Assembly: GCA_024401925.1 (NCBI GenBank)
Contig: JAKSKD010000002.1
Location: 1-64,000, forward strand
Source: Bacteroidales bacterium
GTDB lineage: Bacteria > Bacteroidota > Bacteroidia > Bacteroidales > UBA932
Length of the DNA stretch: 64,000 bases
Reading direction: 5' to 3'
Shown piece after piece: positions 32,791 through 45,039 of the stretch (positions within the stretch are counted from its first letter, which is position 1; the number at the start of each line of letters is the position of its first letter). Position numbers and translations under genes: made by a program. The notes beneath the pieces were generated by a model. The model was not told the origin of the DNA and made no database searches. It saw only the letters and a list, made by a program, of their open reading frames with translations.

Positions 32791-34612
32791 GAATATAATA
32801 CACGCTGCGTCTCTGATGCTTTTCTGCACGTTGACGTCATTTGCCCAGAATATCAATCCGATGGTGGAGGTAACAAACGCCTATGAAGGCAAACTGGTGG
32901 ACACATACAAGAAAGATATTCCGATGAATGTGCCTGACTCACTGTTGGTTTTCAATTATGATTTCGACTATTCTGTCTTCGACAACCCATATAAAGGCTC
33001 ATATGAGTTCACTCCATACCTGATTAATATGAAGCCGGAAACCCGACCGTACAAAGGCAGAAAATTTTATCTGCGGGCCGGGGCCGGATATTCACTACAT
33101 CCGGAGGTCGAGGTGATCTATAGCGGGAATGCCGGACGCTACTTCAACTTCAGCGTGTATGACAATTTCCAGGGCTATTTGGGTAAGTACAATTCCATCA
33201 AGGGATATCCTCTTTCTTCTGGCGGCTATTTGATTGATAATTATAACCGTCAGTTCGGGACATATTCAGGAAGGGAACTTCAGAACAGGGTCGGATTTGC
33301 CGGAAGCCTCGAATATGGTAATTTCATTATGTCTTTTGATATCGCTCACCGGCTCTCATCTGCGGCAGATACGACTTATTCGCATTTTTACCAGGCCGCT
33401 GACCTGAGGCTTAAACTCGGTACAAAGAATCTCACTAGCCACAGGTTTTATGTCTCCGGCGATGTCCACGCCATCCTCGGTAGGGATAATATCGATTTCG
33501 AGGGCGGACTTTATTCTGTAGGGGATACAGAGGTTGAAGCCAAAATCCGTGCAGGAAAGCGTATCGGGCGTGCCTCAGGGTTTGAGCTCGAGGCCGGAAC
33601 CGAAATGGGTATGTATTCCAATCTCTTGAATTCCAATGTGATGGATGTATATGCTGTGCCGCGATATACGTTCAATGGCAACAGAATCAATCTGACAATC
33701 GGTCTCAAGGGCTCTCTTCTGTTCAGTAATGACTTCACGAAGTCTGTGTTCGGCAAGATGCACACATATAAGTCGGCCATCATCTATCCGGATTTCCACG
33801 CCAGTTTCCGTATCCTGAATGACGGCCTTACTCTGTATGTCAATGCCACGGGCGGAAACAGGATTAACACTTACACGGCGCTTTATGAGAGGAACCATTT
33901 CTATAACATAGTCTCTCAGGTCAAGTTGCAGAACAGACAGTACGGGTCTTCTTTTCTTGCAGATTTTATGGAAGCGCTTCCACCAATGGACAATACTGTG
34001 GAGAAATTCAATGTGTCCGGAGGAATCAGGGGCCAGATTGCCCAGCATTTTGAGTATGATCTGGGGGCCGGTTATTTTGATACGGAGAATCTGCTTATGG
34101 ACGGTTTGTGCGTTCCGAGCGGAAAGAATGTGGTGATGGACGGTTTGTTTTTCCCTGGTACGGCTGTCGGAGGAGAAATAGTCAATCCGGTTTATGTTTC
34201 ATATTATGAGGATCTGAAATTGTTCTATGCTGATGCTTTCCTCAATTGGAAATCATCCAGAGTTGATGTAAGCGCTCATTTGCGCTACAATAATCCTACT
34301 TTGGGTACATCCAAGGAACTTTCCAGATCATATGGGCTTCCTTCACCGGATTTCAAGGGGGAATTTTCAGCACGTTACAACTGGTCGGACAGAATCTATG
34401 TAGGTGCGTACGGGGAATATTGTTCCGAGCGTGTCGGGTATGCCGTCATTCCGCAGTATTTCAATCTCGGTGCGACCTTGGAGTTTGTGCTCAACAACAA
34501 GATTTCACTCTGGCTCAAGGGCGATAACCTGCTCAACAATAGAATACAGAGATATCTTCTGCATGCGGAGGACGGAATTGGAGTTACCGCCGGAATTTGC
34601 CTGAATTTGTAG
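32783..34612 (+). CDS. Outer-membrane beta-barrel protein, TonB-receptor-like without plug
   Basis: The product has 609 residues from the ATG at 32783; the frame's TTG at 32774 is less likely. It has a signal peptide ending TSFAQ, then a short periplasmic segment (about residues 20-80) and alternating amphipathic strands to the end. The C-terminus, LWLKGDNLLNNRIQRY...GICLNL, is that of TonB-dependent receptors, but no plug domain or TonB box is seen. It could be a structural or transport barrel served by the TPR protein encoded upstream. Function unknown. Confidence 0.75.
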   Translation: MNKNIIHAASLMLFCTLTSFAQNINPMVEVTNAYEGKLVDTYKKDIPMNVPDSLLVFNYDFDYSVFDNPYKGSYEFTPYLINMKPETRPYKGRKFYLRAGAGYSLHPEVEVIYSGNAGRYFNFSVYDNFQGYLGKYNSIKGYPLSSGGYLIDNYNRQFGTYSGRELQNRVGFAGSLEYGNFIMSFDIAHRLSSAADTTYSHFYQAADLRLKLGTKNLTSHRFYVSGDVHAILGRDNIDFEGGLYSVGDTEVEAKIRAGKRIGRASGFELEAGTEMGMYSNLLNSNVMDVYAVPRYTFNGNRINLTIGLKGSLLFSNDFTKSVFGKMHTYKSAIIYPDFHASFRILNDGLTLYVNATGGNRINTYTALYERNHFYNIVSQVKLQNRQYGSSFLADFMEALPPMDNTVEKFNVSGGIRGQIAQHFEYDLGAGYFDTENLLMDGLCVPSGKNVVMDGLFFPGTAVGGEIVNPVYVSYYEDLKLFYADAFLNWKSSRVDVSAHLRYNNPTLGTSKELSRSYGLPSPDFKGEFSARYNWSDRIYVGAYGEYCSERVGYAVIPQYFNLGATLEFVLNNKISLWLKGDNLLNNRIQRYLLHAEDGIGVTAGICLNL

Positions 34613-34621
34613 AAAAATCAG

Positions 34622-34629
34622 TATATTTG
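34622..34629 (+). promoter_or_regulatory. -7 box TATATTTG for gyrB
   Basis: Perfect TAnnTTTG match 47 nt before the gyrB ATG, in the 64-bp gap after the barrel gene. Confidence 0.6.
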
Positions 34630-34673
34630 TAAGATTGGATATCGAGTAAGAAAAGATAAAAGATAAACGATAA

Positions 34674-36662
<1,989 letters not shown>

Positions 36663-36697
36663 TCCAACATCTAGCAGGACGTTCCTTCCAAACTGAT

Positions 36698-38779
36698 ATG
36701 AATAAATCCGGAGTGCCTGAAAATCCGAAAGTCTATATATCTTTCGCAATTGTTTTGTTGCTGCTCATCTTTATGATGCCGCGGTCGTCGAAATTTGATT
36801 ACGACTACAGGAAGGGCTCGACCTGGAAATACGAGACGCTTTTTGCTCAGTTCGATTTTCCTATCTACAAGACGAAGGACCAGATAAGGGAAGAGATGTC
36901 CGGCTCACAGTCCGTTGCCATTCCGTACTACAAATATTCCGATGAAGTGGTCAACAGAAATATCAAGTCTGTTGACGGACTGTCTTTCGGAAAATTGTCT
37001 GCTATCAAACCAAGTTTGATCTCAGTCCTCAGAAGCATTTATTCTCACGGAATCGTTCAGGATGAGGGCAGATGGGGACGTCGGAGCGATGATTTTGATG
37101 AATCTCTGATTTATGTACAGAAGGACAAAAGAGCATCGAAGGTGCCTGGGTCCGAAGTGTACCGGCAGTCTGATGCTATTGCGAAACTGCTGGCTGAAAT
37201 GAGCCTGCTGTATCCGCAATATAATCTTGATTCGCTTTTCAAAAGCAGTGGTGTCTATGATTTGGTCGTCCCGAATCTGATATTCGATGAGCAGACTACG
37301 AATATGGTTCATGCGGATTCCGATGACGGTATTTCTCCAACCCAAGGCTATGTGAAAGCGGGGCAGTTGATTGTGTCGGAAGGGGAACTTATTACGGCGG
37401 AAATATTCCAGATGCTTGATTCATACAAGGTTGAATATGATGCAAACATAGGCTACAATGGCCCGAAAATCATTTACTGGCTTGGGGGGATCATCACTTC
37501 TTTAGTCATCCTGTCCATTCTGTTCTTTGTCATACTTCTTGTTGACAAGAGTATTTTCGGAGCATGGAATAAGCTGAGTTATATTTTGTTTATCTTCCTG
37601 CTCAGCTCGATAGGGGCTTTGTGCGTAGGACGCGAGGAACCTCTGTCATTGTTTCTGGTGCCGTTTGTACTGGCCATCCTATATTTGAGAAAGTTCTTCC
37701 GTTTCAGCACCATTGTGCCTATATATGTAGTCTGCCTCCTGCCTCTGACACTTCTCAGACAGGATGGAGCGCAACTTTTTCTGATGTATTTCATTGCAGG
37801 TCTTGCGTCTGCATATATGTACCGCCACGGTGCCAAGGGATGGAAGCAGTTCATTCCGTCATTTGTTTCCTTCATTATCCTTGTGGTCACCTATTTCGGA
37901 ATGAAAATGCTCGGCCTGCTTGATTCAGATGAGAGTACATCGATATTATATCTTTTCATCGGTTCCATCATAACGGGTGCCGCAGACCCTCTTGCATATC
38001 TTTTCGAGAGAATTTTCAAGTTGCTCTCAAGCACCCGTCTTGTCGAGCTTTCGGATACGGAGAATGCCCTCATTCGTGAACTGGAAGAAAATGCTCCGGG
38101 TACTTTCCAGCACTGTTTGCAGGTGATGTCTATGAGTGAAACTGCCGCCAGGGCTGTAGATGCCAACGTACTTCTAATCCGTGCCGGAGCATTGTATCAC
38201 GACATCGGCAAGATGATGAATCCTATGTGTTTTGTGGAGAATTCATCCATTGCAAATGCTGAGAATCCCGAGGAAAAGACTGATGAATACCATTCAGGCC
38301 TTACACCTGAGCAAAGTGCCCACGATATCATAAGGCATGTGACGGACGGAATAGAACTCGCTGAGAAGCGCCACCTCCCTAAGGAAATCATTGATTTCAT
38401 CAGGACACATCACGGAACCACCAGGACAGGGTATTTCTACAATAAATATGTCAATGACGGCGGAGACCCGAAGAATGTGGAACCTTTTACATATAAAGGC
38501 GTAAAACCTCAGACAAAGGAACAGGTGATAGTAATGCTTTGTGACAGTATTGAGGCCGGTTCCAGGACATTGAAGGACAATTCTCCGAAGACTTATTCGG
38601 ATTTTGTCGAGGCGATTGCGGCAGGAAAGGCTGCCGAAGGTCAGTTCGACGAGGCTGGAATCACAATAAAGGAACTGAATACCGTCAAGGAGACAATCAA
38701 GTCGTATCTTTCCCAGATGAACCACGACCGGGTTGCATATCCGAAGCGCAGGATTTCCTCCAAAAAGCAAAATTATTAA
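36698..38779 (+). CDS. 7TM-HD family phosphohydrolase (PgpH-type c-di-AMP phosphodiesterase)
   Basis: The 693-residue protein has an N-terminal membrane helix (about residues 15-32), an extracytoplasmic 7TMR-HDED domain (about 40-250), seven membrane helices (about 255-450) and a cytoplasmic HD domain with YHDIGKM (about 499-505), HHGT and a later CDSIEAGS aspartate. PgpH-type enzymes cleave cyclic di-AMP. Potassium import is a known c-di-AMP target in other bacteria and trkH lies 15 kb away; a link here is speculative. It is cotranscribed with trigger factor (12-nt gap). Confidence 0.9.
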   Translation: MNKSGVPENPKVYISFAIVLLLLIFMMPRSSKFDYDYRKGSTWKYETLFAQFDFPIYKTKDQIREEMSGSQSVAIPYYKYSDEVVNRNIKSVDGLSFGKLSAIKPSLISVLRSIYSHGIVQDEGRWGRRSDDFDESLIYVQKDKRASKVPGSEVYRQSDAIAKLLAEMSLLYPQYNLDSLFKSSGVYDLVVPNLIFDEQTTNMVHADSDDGISPTQGYVKAGQLIVSEGELITAEIFQMLDSYKVEYDANIGYNGPKIIYWLGGIITSLVILSILFFVILLVDKSIFGAWNKLSYILFIFLLSSIGALCVGREEPLSLFLVPFVLAILYLRKFFRFSTIVPIYVVCLLPLTLLRQDGAQLFLMYFIAGLASAYMYRHGAKGWKQFIPSFVSFIILVVTYFGMKMLGLLDSDESTSILYLFIGSIITGAADPLAYLFERIFKLLSSTRLVELSDTENALIRELEENAPGTFQHCLQVMSMSETAARAVDANVLLIRAGALYHDIGKMMNPMCFVENSSIANAENPEEKTDEYHSGLTPEQSAHDIIRHVTDGIELAEKRHLPKEIIDFIRTHHGTTRTGYFYNKYVNDGGDPKNVEPFTYKGVKPQTKEQVIVMLCDSIEAGSRTLKDNSPKTYSDFVEAIAAGKAAEGQFDEAGITIKELNTVKETIKSYLSQMNHDRVAYPKRRISSKKQNY

Positions 38780-38791
38780 ATAGAATATAAA

Positions 38792-40108
38792 ATGAAGATT
38801 ACAAAGAAACAGGTGAATGATCAGGAGCTGGAGCTTACAATCAATGTTGTAGCTGAGGATTATGCTCCCGCAGAGAAGAAAAAGCTGAATGAATACCGCA
38901 GGACCGCTGAGTTCAAGGGCTTCCGCAAGGGAATGGTGCCGGCATCGCTCATACAGAGAGTTTATGGCGAGCAGATTCTTGTTGATTCTGTGAATGACGT
39001 TGTTTCAGAACAGTTGAACGGTTATATCACAAAAAACAAGCTGAATATTCTCGGAGAGCCTCTCGGAAGTGAGAAGCAGCCTGAAATAGAGTGGAAGAGC
39101 GGAAATGACTTCAAGTTTATTTTTGATATTGCACTTTCTCCGGAAATTAAGCTTGAACTTACGAAGGAGGATACAGTTCCATATTACAACATCACTCCGA
39201 CAGCCGAGGGCAAAGAGGAGATGAAGAAGAATATTCTTATGCAGTATGGCTCGCTTCAGGAAGTCGAGACTCCGGGCGAGGAATCATATCTGTACGTTGA
39301 CCTTGAGCAGGAAGGAAAGAAAATCGAGAATGCATATCTTTCAATGAGGGATGTCGAGGAGAAATCCAAGGCCAAATTCCTCAAGTTGAAAGTCGGCTCT
39401 TCAATCAAGATTGATGTCAATAAGGTCCTCTCGAATGAAGCGGACAGGGCTGCTCTCCTCAAGGTGAAGAAGGATGATCTAGCCGGAATCGATCCTGTAT
39501 TCAATGCAACTGTTGTCAATATCAAGAGCTATGTCGCAGCAGAGGCAAATGCAGAGGTGTTCGACAAGATTTACGGCAAGGACAAAGTTAAGACAGAGGC
39601 TGATTTCGAAAAACAGGTGGAGGCTGACCTCCTGAACAATTACAAGCAGGAAGCCGACTATAGGGCAAACAAGGATGTCCGTGAATATCTCGTAGAAAAG
39701 GCCGCTCTTACACTGCCTGAGGATTTTCTCAAGAGATGGTTGCTCGTTGTCAACAAGGGTAAATTCACCAAGGAGCAGATCGATGAGGAATTCGCCGATT
39801 TCTGCGTGGACTTCAAGTGGCAGCTTGTACGCGATTATTTCATTGACAAGTTCAAGATCAAACTTACAGAGAAGGATCTTAAGGAAGCCGCTGAGTCATA
39901 TGTCGCATACCAGTATGCAATGTACGGGATGGGAAATGCCCCTCAGGATATGATTCAAGAGGCAGCACGCCGTGTATTGGATGACGAACGCCAGTCACAG
40001 CGTCTTGTAGAGCAGATCGAGGACCAGAAGGTAATGGAGGCAGTCAAACCTCTCATCACCCTCAAATCAAAGAAAATCTCCCTGGAGAAGTTCCGTGAAT
40101 TAAAGTAG
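38792..40108 (+). CDS. tig: Trigger factor
   Basis: The 438-residue ribosome-associated chaperone has the ribosome-binding signature FKGFRKGMVP (about residues 46-55) followed by the long helical C-terminal arms typical of the family. The central FKBP-like domain is diverged, as in other Bacteroidota homologues. The 3' end overlaps the convergent threonine dehydrogenase gene by 9 bp. Confidence 0.92.
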   Translation: MKITKKQVNDQELELTINVVAEDYAPAEKKKLNEYRRTAEFKGFRKGMVPASLIQRVYGEQILVDSVNDVVSEQLNGYITKNKLNILGEPLGSEKQPEIEWKSGNDFKFIFDIALSPEIKLELTKEDTVPYYNITPTAEGKEEMKKNILMQYGSLQEVETPGEESYLYVDLEQEGKKIENAYLSMRDVEEKSKAKFLKLKVGSSIKIDVNKVLSNEADRAALLKVKKDDLAGIDPVFNATVVNIKSYVAAEANAEVFDKIYGKDKVKTEADFEKQVEADLLNNYKQEADYRANKDVREYLVEKAALTLPEDFLKRWLLVVNKGKFTKEQIDEEFADFCVDFKWQLVRDYFIDKFKIKLTEKDLKEAAESYVAYQYAMYGMGNAPQDMIQEAARRVLDDERQSQRLVEQIEDQKVMEAVKPLITLKSKKISLEKFRELK

Positions 40109-41053
40109 TTTCTCGCGAAGGTGTTTAATCATATCCTTCGTCATTGACTCAAGATCATAGGACGGCGCCCAGCCCCACTCTTTGCGGGCACAGGTGTCGT
40201 CCATTTTGTCTGGCCACGAGTCTGCAATGGCTTGGCGTACAGGGTCCACTTCGTACCTCATCTTGAATTCCGGTATCTCCTTCTTTATGGCTTCATAGAT
40301 AATTTCGGGAGTGAAACTCATTGATGCTATGTTGAAGGCGTTCCTGTGCTGCAGGTATCTCGGCTTGGCCCTCATCAGATCTACGGCAGCCTTCAGCGCA
40401 TCCGGCATATACATCATATCCATATATGTTCCTGGTGCGATAGGACACACGAATTCCTCACCCTTTACGGCGGCATAGTAGATTTCCACTGCATAGTCTG
40501 TCGTGCCGCCTCCCGGAGGAGTCATATAAGAGATAAGTCCCGGAAAACGTACGGAACGTGTGTCTACGCCATATTTATGGAAATAATAGTCTGAAAGCAG
40601 TTCGGTGGCCACTTTTGTGACTCCGTACATGGATGTCGGCCTCTGGATTGTGTCCTGGGGGGTATTTACGTGTGGGGTCGTCGGGCCGAAAGAGCCGATT
40701 GATGATGGCGTGAATACGGCGCAGTTGTGCGTGCGCGCTATTTCGAGAATGTTCAGCAGACCGTTCATCTGTATGTCCCAGGCTTTTAACGGCAGCCTTT
40801 CTGCTGTTGCGGACAGGAGTGCGGCAAGATTGTAGATGGTGTCTATGTCGTATTTGTTCACGACATCTTCTATCTGCTTGGGGTTGCAAACATTGACTTC
40901 TTCGGCGGGACCGCTTGTCAGAAGTTTGCCTTGCGGCTCGGATCCGGGGATGTAGCCGGCTACGGTCGTGCCTCCCGGGTATTCACGGCGTATTTTCATA
41001 GTGAGTTCGGAACCAATCTGTCCCGTAGCTCCAATTATTAGAACATTCTTCAT
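40100..41053 (-). CDS. L-threonine 3-dehydrogenase, short-chain (epimerase-like) type
   Basis: The product has 317 residues from the ATG at 41053; the longer frame upstream covers the promoter region and has no family character. The NAD motif GATGQIGS is at about 7-14, the catalytic Ser/Thr in TPSSIGSFGP and the Y-x3-K in MYGVTKVATELL. SDR-type threonine dehydrogenases oxidise threonine to 2-amino-3-ketobutyrate. The divergent neighbour encodes the ligase that splits this product, which makes the assignment firm. Confidence 0.9.
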   Translation of the reverse strand: MKNVLIIGATGQIGSELTMKIRREYPGGTTVAGYIPGSEPQGKLLTSGPAEEVNVCNPKQIEDVVNKYDIDTIYNLAALLSATAERLPLKAWDIQMNGLLNILEIARTHNCAVFTPSSIGSFGPTTPHVNTPQDTIQRPTSMYGVTKVATELLSDYYFHKYGVDTRSVRFPGLISYMTPPGGGTTDYAVEIYYAAVKGEEFVCPIAPGTYMDMMYMPDALKAAVDLMRAKPRYLQHRNAFNIASMSFTPEIIYEAIKKEIPEFKMRYEVDPVRQAIADSWPDKMDDTCARKEWGWAPSYDLESMTKDMIKHLREKLL

Positions 41054-41073
41054 TTTCTGTGTGTGAGTGGCGA

Positions 41074-41081
41074 CAAAATTA
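41074..41081 (-). promoter_or_regulatory. -7 box TAATTTTG for threonine dehydrogenase
   Basis: Perfect minus-strand match 20 nt before the ATG at 41053. Confidence 0.55.
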
Positions 41082-41092
41082 CATAAATAAAT

Positions 41093-41100
41093 TAAATTTG
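41093..41100 (+). promoter_or_regulatory. -7 box TAAATTTG for kbl
   Basis: Perfect plus-strand match 22 nt before the ATG at 41123. It is 11 nt from the opposing box, so the two polymerases must compete or be co-regulated. Confidence 0.6.
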
Positions 41101-41122
41101 CGTGATAAAAAACATTGATACT

Positions 41123-42313
41123 ATGTACGGGAATTTCCAATCTTATCTCCAGAACGAGCTTCAATCCATTGAAGAAGCCGGTCTTTACAAGCACGAACGT
41201 AATATTTGCTCAGCCCAAGGCGCTGAAATCACTCTTCAGGACGGCTCCAAGGCATTGAACTTCTGTGCCAACAATTATCTTGGCCTGTCAGATAATCCTC
41301 GTCTTATCGAGGCTGCAAAAAAGGCTATGGATGAAAGGGGATATGGAATGTCTTCCGTACGTTTCATCTGCGGGACGCAGGACCGTCATCGTGAATTGGA
41401 GAAAGCAGTATCCAAGTATTTCCACACGGACGACACAATCCTCTATGCTGCCTGCTTCGATGCAAACGGAGGAGTGTTCGAGCCTCTTTTCACGGATCAG
41501 GACGCCATCATATCCGATTCCTTGAACCACGCTTCCATTATCGACGGAGTGCGACTCTGCAAGGCTGTTCGCTACCGCTATGCGAATGCGGATATGGATG
41601 ATCTTGAGAGATGCCTCAAGGAGGCCCAGGCTCAGCGTTTCAGAATAATAGTGACGGACGGAGTCTTCTCTATGGACGGCAATGTCGCGCCTATGGACAA
41701 AATCTGCGACCTTGCAGAGAGATATGACGCGCTTGTGATGGTGGATGAAAGCCACTCGGCCGGAGTCGTAGGCAAGACCGGTCACGGTGTCGCAGAACAG
41801 TTCGACTGCTATGGCAGGATAGATATATTCACAGGTACCCTCGGCAAATCTTTCGGAGGTGCTGTGGGCGGATTCACCACCGGACGCCAGGAAATCATCG
41901 ATATGCTCCGCCAGCGTTCAAGGCCTTACCTCTTCTCCAATTCTCTGCCTCCTATGATTGTGGGAGCCGGCATCGAACTCTTCAAAATGCTCGAGGAGAG
42001 CGACGACCTCCATACCCGTCAGCAGGAGAATGTGGCATATTTCCGTGAGAAGATGATTGCTGCAGGATTCGATATCAAGCCTACCCAGTCTGCAATTTGT
42101 GCCGTGATGCTGTACGATGCTCCTCTGAGCCAGAAATTCGCTTCTGCGATGGCTCAGGAAGGCATATTCGTCACCGGTTTCTACTATCCGGTAGTGCCGC
42201 AGGGACAGGCCCGCATCCGCGTACAGATATCAGCGGCTCATACCCGTGAGCAACTTGACCGCGCCATCGCCGCTTTCATCAAAGTGGGCAAGGACCTCGG
42301 GGTGCTGAAATAG
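41123..42313 (+). CDS. kbl: Glycine C-acetyltransferase (2-amino-3-ketobutyrate CoA ligase)
   Basis: This 396-residue PLP enzyme of the alpha-oxoamine synthase family converts 2-amino-3-ketobutyrate and CoA to glycine and acetyl-CoA. The PLP lysine is Lys242 in GTLGKSFGGAVGG and the PLP-contacting Asp lies in MVDESHSAGVVG. The frame's GTG at 41102 sits at the promoter, so the ATG is used. It completes threonine breakdown with the divergent dehydrogenase. Confidence 0.95.
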   Translation: MYGNFQSYLQNELQSIEEAGLYKHERNICSAQGAEITLQDGSKALNFCANNYLGLSDNPRLIEAAKKAMDERGYGMSSVRFICGTQDRHRELEKAVSKYFHTDDTILYAACFDANGGVFEPLFTDQDAIISDSLNHASIIDGVRLCKAVRYRYANADMDDLERCLKEAQAQRFRIIVTDGVFSMDGNVAPMDKICDLAERYDALVMVDESHSAGVVGKTGHGVAEQFDCYGRIDIFTGTLGKSFGGAVGGFTTGRQEIIDMLRQRSRPYLFSNSLPPMIVGAGIELFKMLEESDDLHTRQQENVAYFREKMIAAGFDIKPTQSAICAVMLYDAPLSQKFASAMAQEGIFVTGFYYPVVPQGQARIRVQISAAHTREQLDRAIAAFIKVGKDLGVLK

Positions 42314-42315
42314 TC

Positions 42316-45033
42316 CTATTCCGTCAGTTCATATCCGAAATACTGACCTTTGCGCTGGATAGGGATTCCGGTCTTCATCCAGGCCGGCATAGGTGCGCCC
42401 TGGAGATAGTGATCGAAGAACTGCTGGAGCCGTATGGACAGGTCTTTCCTGTTTCTGCGTTCCATCAGGTTGTGGGCTTCATTATTGTATTCAAGCAGCC
42501 AGGCAGGGCTCCCGAAGCGCCTGAGAGACATGAAGAATTCTATTCCTTGATACCAAGGAACGGCTCCGTCATTGTCGTTATGCATTATAAGAGTCGGTGT
42601 GGTAACCTTGTTCGCGTGAAAGACAGGAGAGTTCTCGAGATAGAGCTCGAGACCGCCTTCGTCCCATAATGAGGATCCGATTCGGCTCTGGCCGTGCTCA
42701 TATTGCATCGCTCTGACCATGCCTGATTCCCAACGGATTCCACCGTATGCACTTGTCATATTGCCTACAGGAGCTCCGGCTCCTGCTGCGGCGAACATGT
42801 TTGTCCTCGTGACGAGGTAGGCTGTCTGATATCCTCCCCAACTTTGCCCCTGGATAGCCATCCTGTTCTTGTCTATGAAGCCGAATTGTTCGCACATAGC
42901 CTCGGCTCCCGCACAGATGCAGTTGTATGCGCTTTCTCCGGGATGGCCCACGGTGTAGACGATGTCCGGGATGAAAACGACGTAGCCGCGGCTTGCATAG
43001 AATGGAATGTTGACCGTAGATGCGCTCGGCGCCGGGGCACGGTAACTATATAGGGTTTCGGAATATTTCTCGTAAAAATATATCATCATCGGATATTTCT
43101 TCGCCGGGTCAAGGTCTTCCGGAGTGAAAAGCAGTCCGTCCAACGGCGTCCCATCATAGGCATTCCAATGCACCAGCTGCACATTGCCCCAGTTATATTC
43201 AGACTGCTGCCTGTTGATGTCGGAACACTTCTCGGAGTGGCCGAATTCATCTGTAGTGATGTATATGTTGTTAGGTTCATTGAAATTGCCCTTTGTATAT
43301 GCTATGGTATTTCCGCTTTTCACAACAACTGGGAAGCTGTTCTTTTCCAAGAAGGAGAATAACTTCCTGCCTTTATCGAGGGAAATCTTAGCAAGTCCAT
43401 TCTCTTTATTTATTCTGTTGAATGTCGTTGCATAGGCGTCATCTTTCAATCCGATTATCTTTGAAACTCCTGCTTTGGAGAGAGCCGGACTGATCCGGTT
43501 GGTCTCAATGTCTGTGAATGTATAGCTGACATCATTTTTGCGGCCATCGGTGAGTTTCTTCACTTTCTTCCCGTCCGGATGTATGAAGAACAGGTCATAT
43601 TTGTCGGCCAGCAGGAATGCTTCGTCCCCTTCAAGCCAATGTGGTCTGTCAACGGATGGCGCCGGCATAGGGTGGTCATCCTCATCGTCGAAGAAGGTGC
43701 CTTTAATGTTTTCTGTTACATTAGTGACCTTACCGTCGGAAACTCTGTATGTGAACCAGTTCCTGTCAGTATACCAGGTAATGTATTTCCCGGAAGGGGA
43801 AAGCGACGGTCTCCCGTCCAATTTTGTGAACACTGTCCTGCGGCTGCCATCTGACAGATTTACAAGATAGACGTCGCAGAAATCATTGCTGTCCCAGGTA
43901 GAAGATATCTGGTAGGCTTTGTCATCTACGACAAGGGCGTATGCGCCTTCTCCTCCGTCAAAATATCTGACACTCTCCTCGATATCCTGCCCGACAGGGA
44001 CTATTTTGTGTCTGTCCTCATTGAGGTTGATTACAGCGGATCTGGTAGCCTTGGCCAGCCTTTTTGAATTCGCTTTCTGGATAGGTGGTGTCATATAGAT
44101 ATCATAGTTCCAGATATCCAGAGAGGCAGTTTCGAAGTCAACTATTGTTGTGTCGTTTTCCGGAATGAATTCGCCCAAGCCGAGGAAAATGCGGTCGGAA
44201 AGCCTTGAAAAGAATGGATCGGCATTCTCATTCACAGCATTTTCAACAAGTACATCTGCGGATTCTTTTGCGATGTCATACAGGACTACTGAGCAATGCT
44301 TGCTTCCGGTATCGTTGGAATCTGCGGATTCAAGATATACGAATTTGTCACTTTCTTCATTGAAAGCAGGAAGCGAGTAGAACTTCTTGTCATTGGAAAG
44401 TGTGTCGACCCTGCCTTCTCTGTAAAGCACAATCGCATCGAAGGACAGAGAATCTTTCTTGTCTTTCTTGAAGGTGGCCACAAGATTTTTCCCATCTTGA
44501 GACAGAATGTATTTGTCGGCATTCTTGACAGAGTCTTTTGACTCGCTGCCTATCTTCCAGAGAATCACTGACTTGTCTTTCTTGCTCCCGACCTCATACG
44601 CGATTATATCTGAATAGTATGAAGTCTTGAAGGAGTTGACGTCGGCGATCTTGCCCAGCTCGAATGTTTCAAGGTCTAAGTATCCGAGACTGTCTTTCGG
44701 CATCTCATCATCCTTTTTCTTTTTGATTTTGGCTTCCCTCGTGGCTGAGAAAGGCGCTTTTATGCTGAAGACCGCCCATTTCCCGTCATAGGTGAAAGTT
44801 GGAACTGCCCCTCGCTCTATCTCTATGCTTTTCCCGGAGAGGATGTCCTTCACAATAAGCTTTGCGTCACCCTCCTGAGGGGTTATCCGGTAGGATACAT
44901 ACCTCCCGTCGTTTGATATTGTGATTCCGCTTACACTTTCCCAACTGTCATAAACACTATGGTCCAGAGGTTTTTTCTGAGCGGCGCAGACTGTTCCTGC
45001 AAGCAATGCGGCAAGCAATATTATTCTTTTCAT
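42316..45033 (-). CDS. S9-family prolyl oligopeptidase-like peptidase (905 residues)
   Basis: The protein has a signal peptide ending GTVCAAQ, a long propeller domain (about residues 30-620) and an alpha/beta-hydrolase domain with the nucleophile in GQSWGGYQ, the Asp in HNDNDGAVPW and the His in NNEAHNLM. It is longer than a classic oligopeptidase and resembles the exported S9 enzymes common in Bacteroidota. It is last in the minus-strand operon, 6 nt after the DPP-type gene. Confidence 0.88.
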   Translation of the reverse strand: MKRIILLAALLAGTVCAAQKKPLDHSVYDSWESVSGITISNDGRYVSYRITPQEGDAKLIVKDILSGKSIEIERGAVPTFTYDGKWAVFSIKAPFSATREAKIKKKKDDEMPKDSLGYLDLETFELGKIADVNSFKTSYYSDIIAYEVGSKKDKSVILWKIGSESKDSVKNADKYILSQDGKNLVATFKKDKKDSLSFDAIVLYREGRVDTLSNDKKFYSLPAFNEESDKFVYLESADSNDTGSKHCSVVLYDIAKESADVLVENAVNENADPFFSRLSDRIFLGLGEFIPENDTTIVDFETASLDIWNYDIYMTPPIQKANSKRLAKATRSAVINLNEDRHKIVPVGQDIEESVRYFDGGEGAYALVVDDKAYQISSTWDSNDFCDVYLVNLSDGSRRTVFTKLDGRPSLSPSGKYITWYTDRNWFTYRVSDGKVTNVTENIKGTFFDDEDDHPMPAPSVDRPHWLEGDEAFLLADKYDLFFIHPDGKKVKKLTDGRKNDVSYTFTDIETNRISPALSKAGVSKIIGLKDDAYATTFNRINKENGLAKISLDKGRKLFSFLEKNSFPVVVKSGNTIAYTKGNFNEPNNIYITTDEFGHSEKCSDINRQQSEYNWGNVQLVHWNAYDGTPLDGLLFTPEDLDPAKKYPMMIYFYEKYSETLYSYRAPAPSASTVNIPFYASRGYVVFIPDIVYTVGHPGESAYNCICAGAEAMCEQFGFIDKNRMAIQGQSWGGYQTAYLVTRTNMFAAAGAGAPVGNMTSAYGGIRWESGMVRAMQYEHGQSRIGSSLWDEGGLELYLENSPVFHANKVTTPTLIMHNDNDGAVPWYQGIEFFMSLRRFGSPAWLLEYNNEAHNLMERRNRKDLSIRLQQFFDHYLQGAPMPAWMKTGIPIQRKGQYFGYELTE

Positions 45034-45039
45034 ATTTTT

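Noticed and set aside
41054..41194. Long N-terminus of threonine dehydrogenase
   Set aside because: It covers both divergent promoters; the NAD motif begins right after the ATG at 41053.
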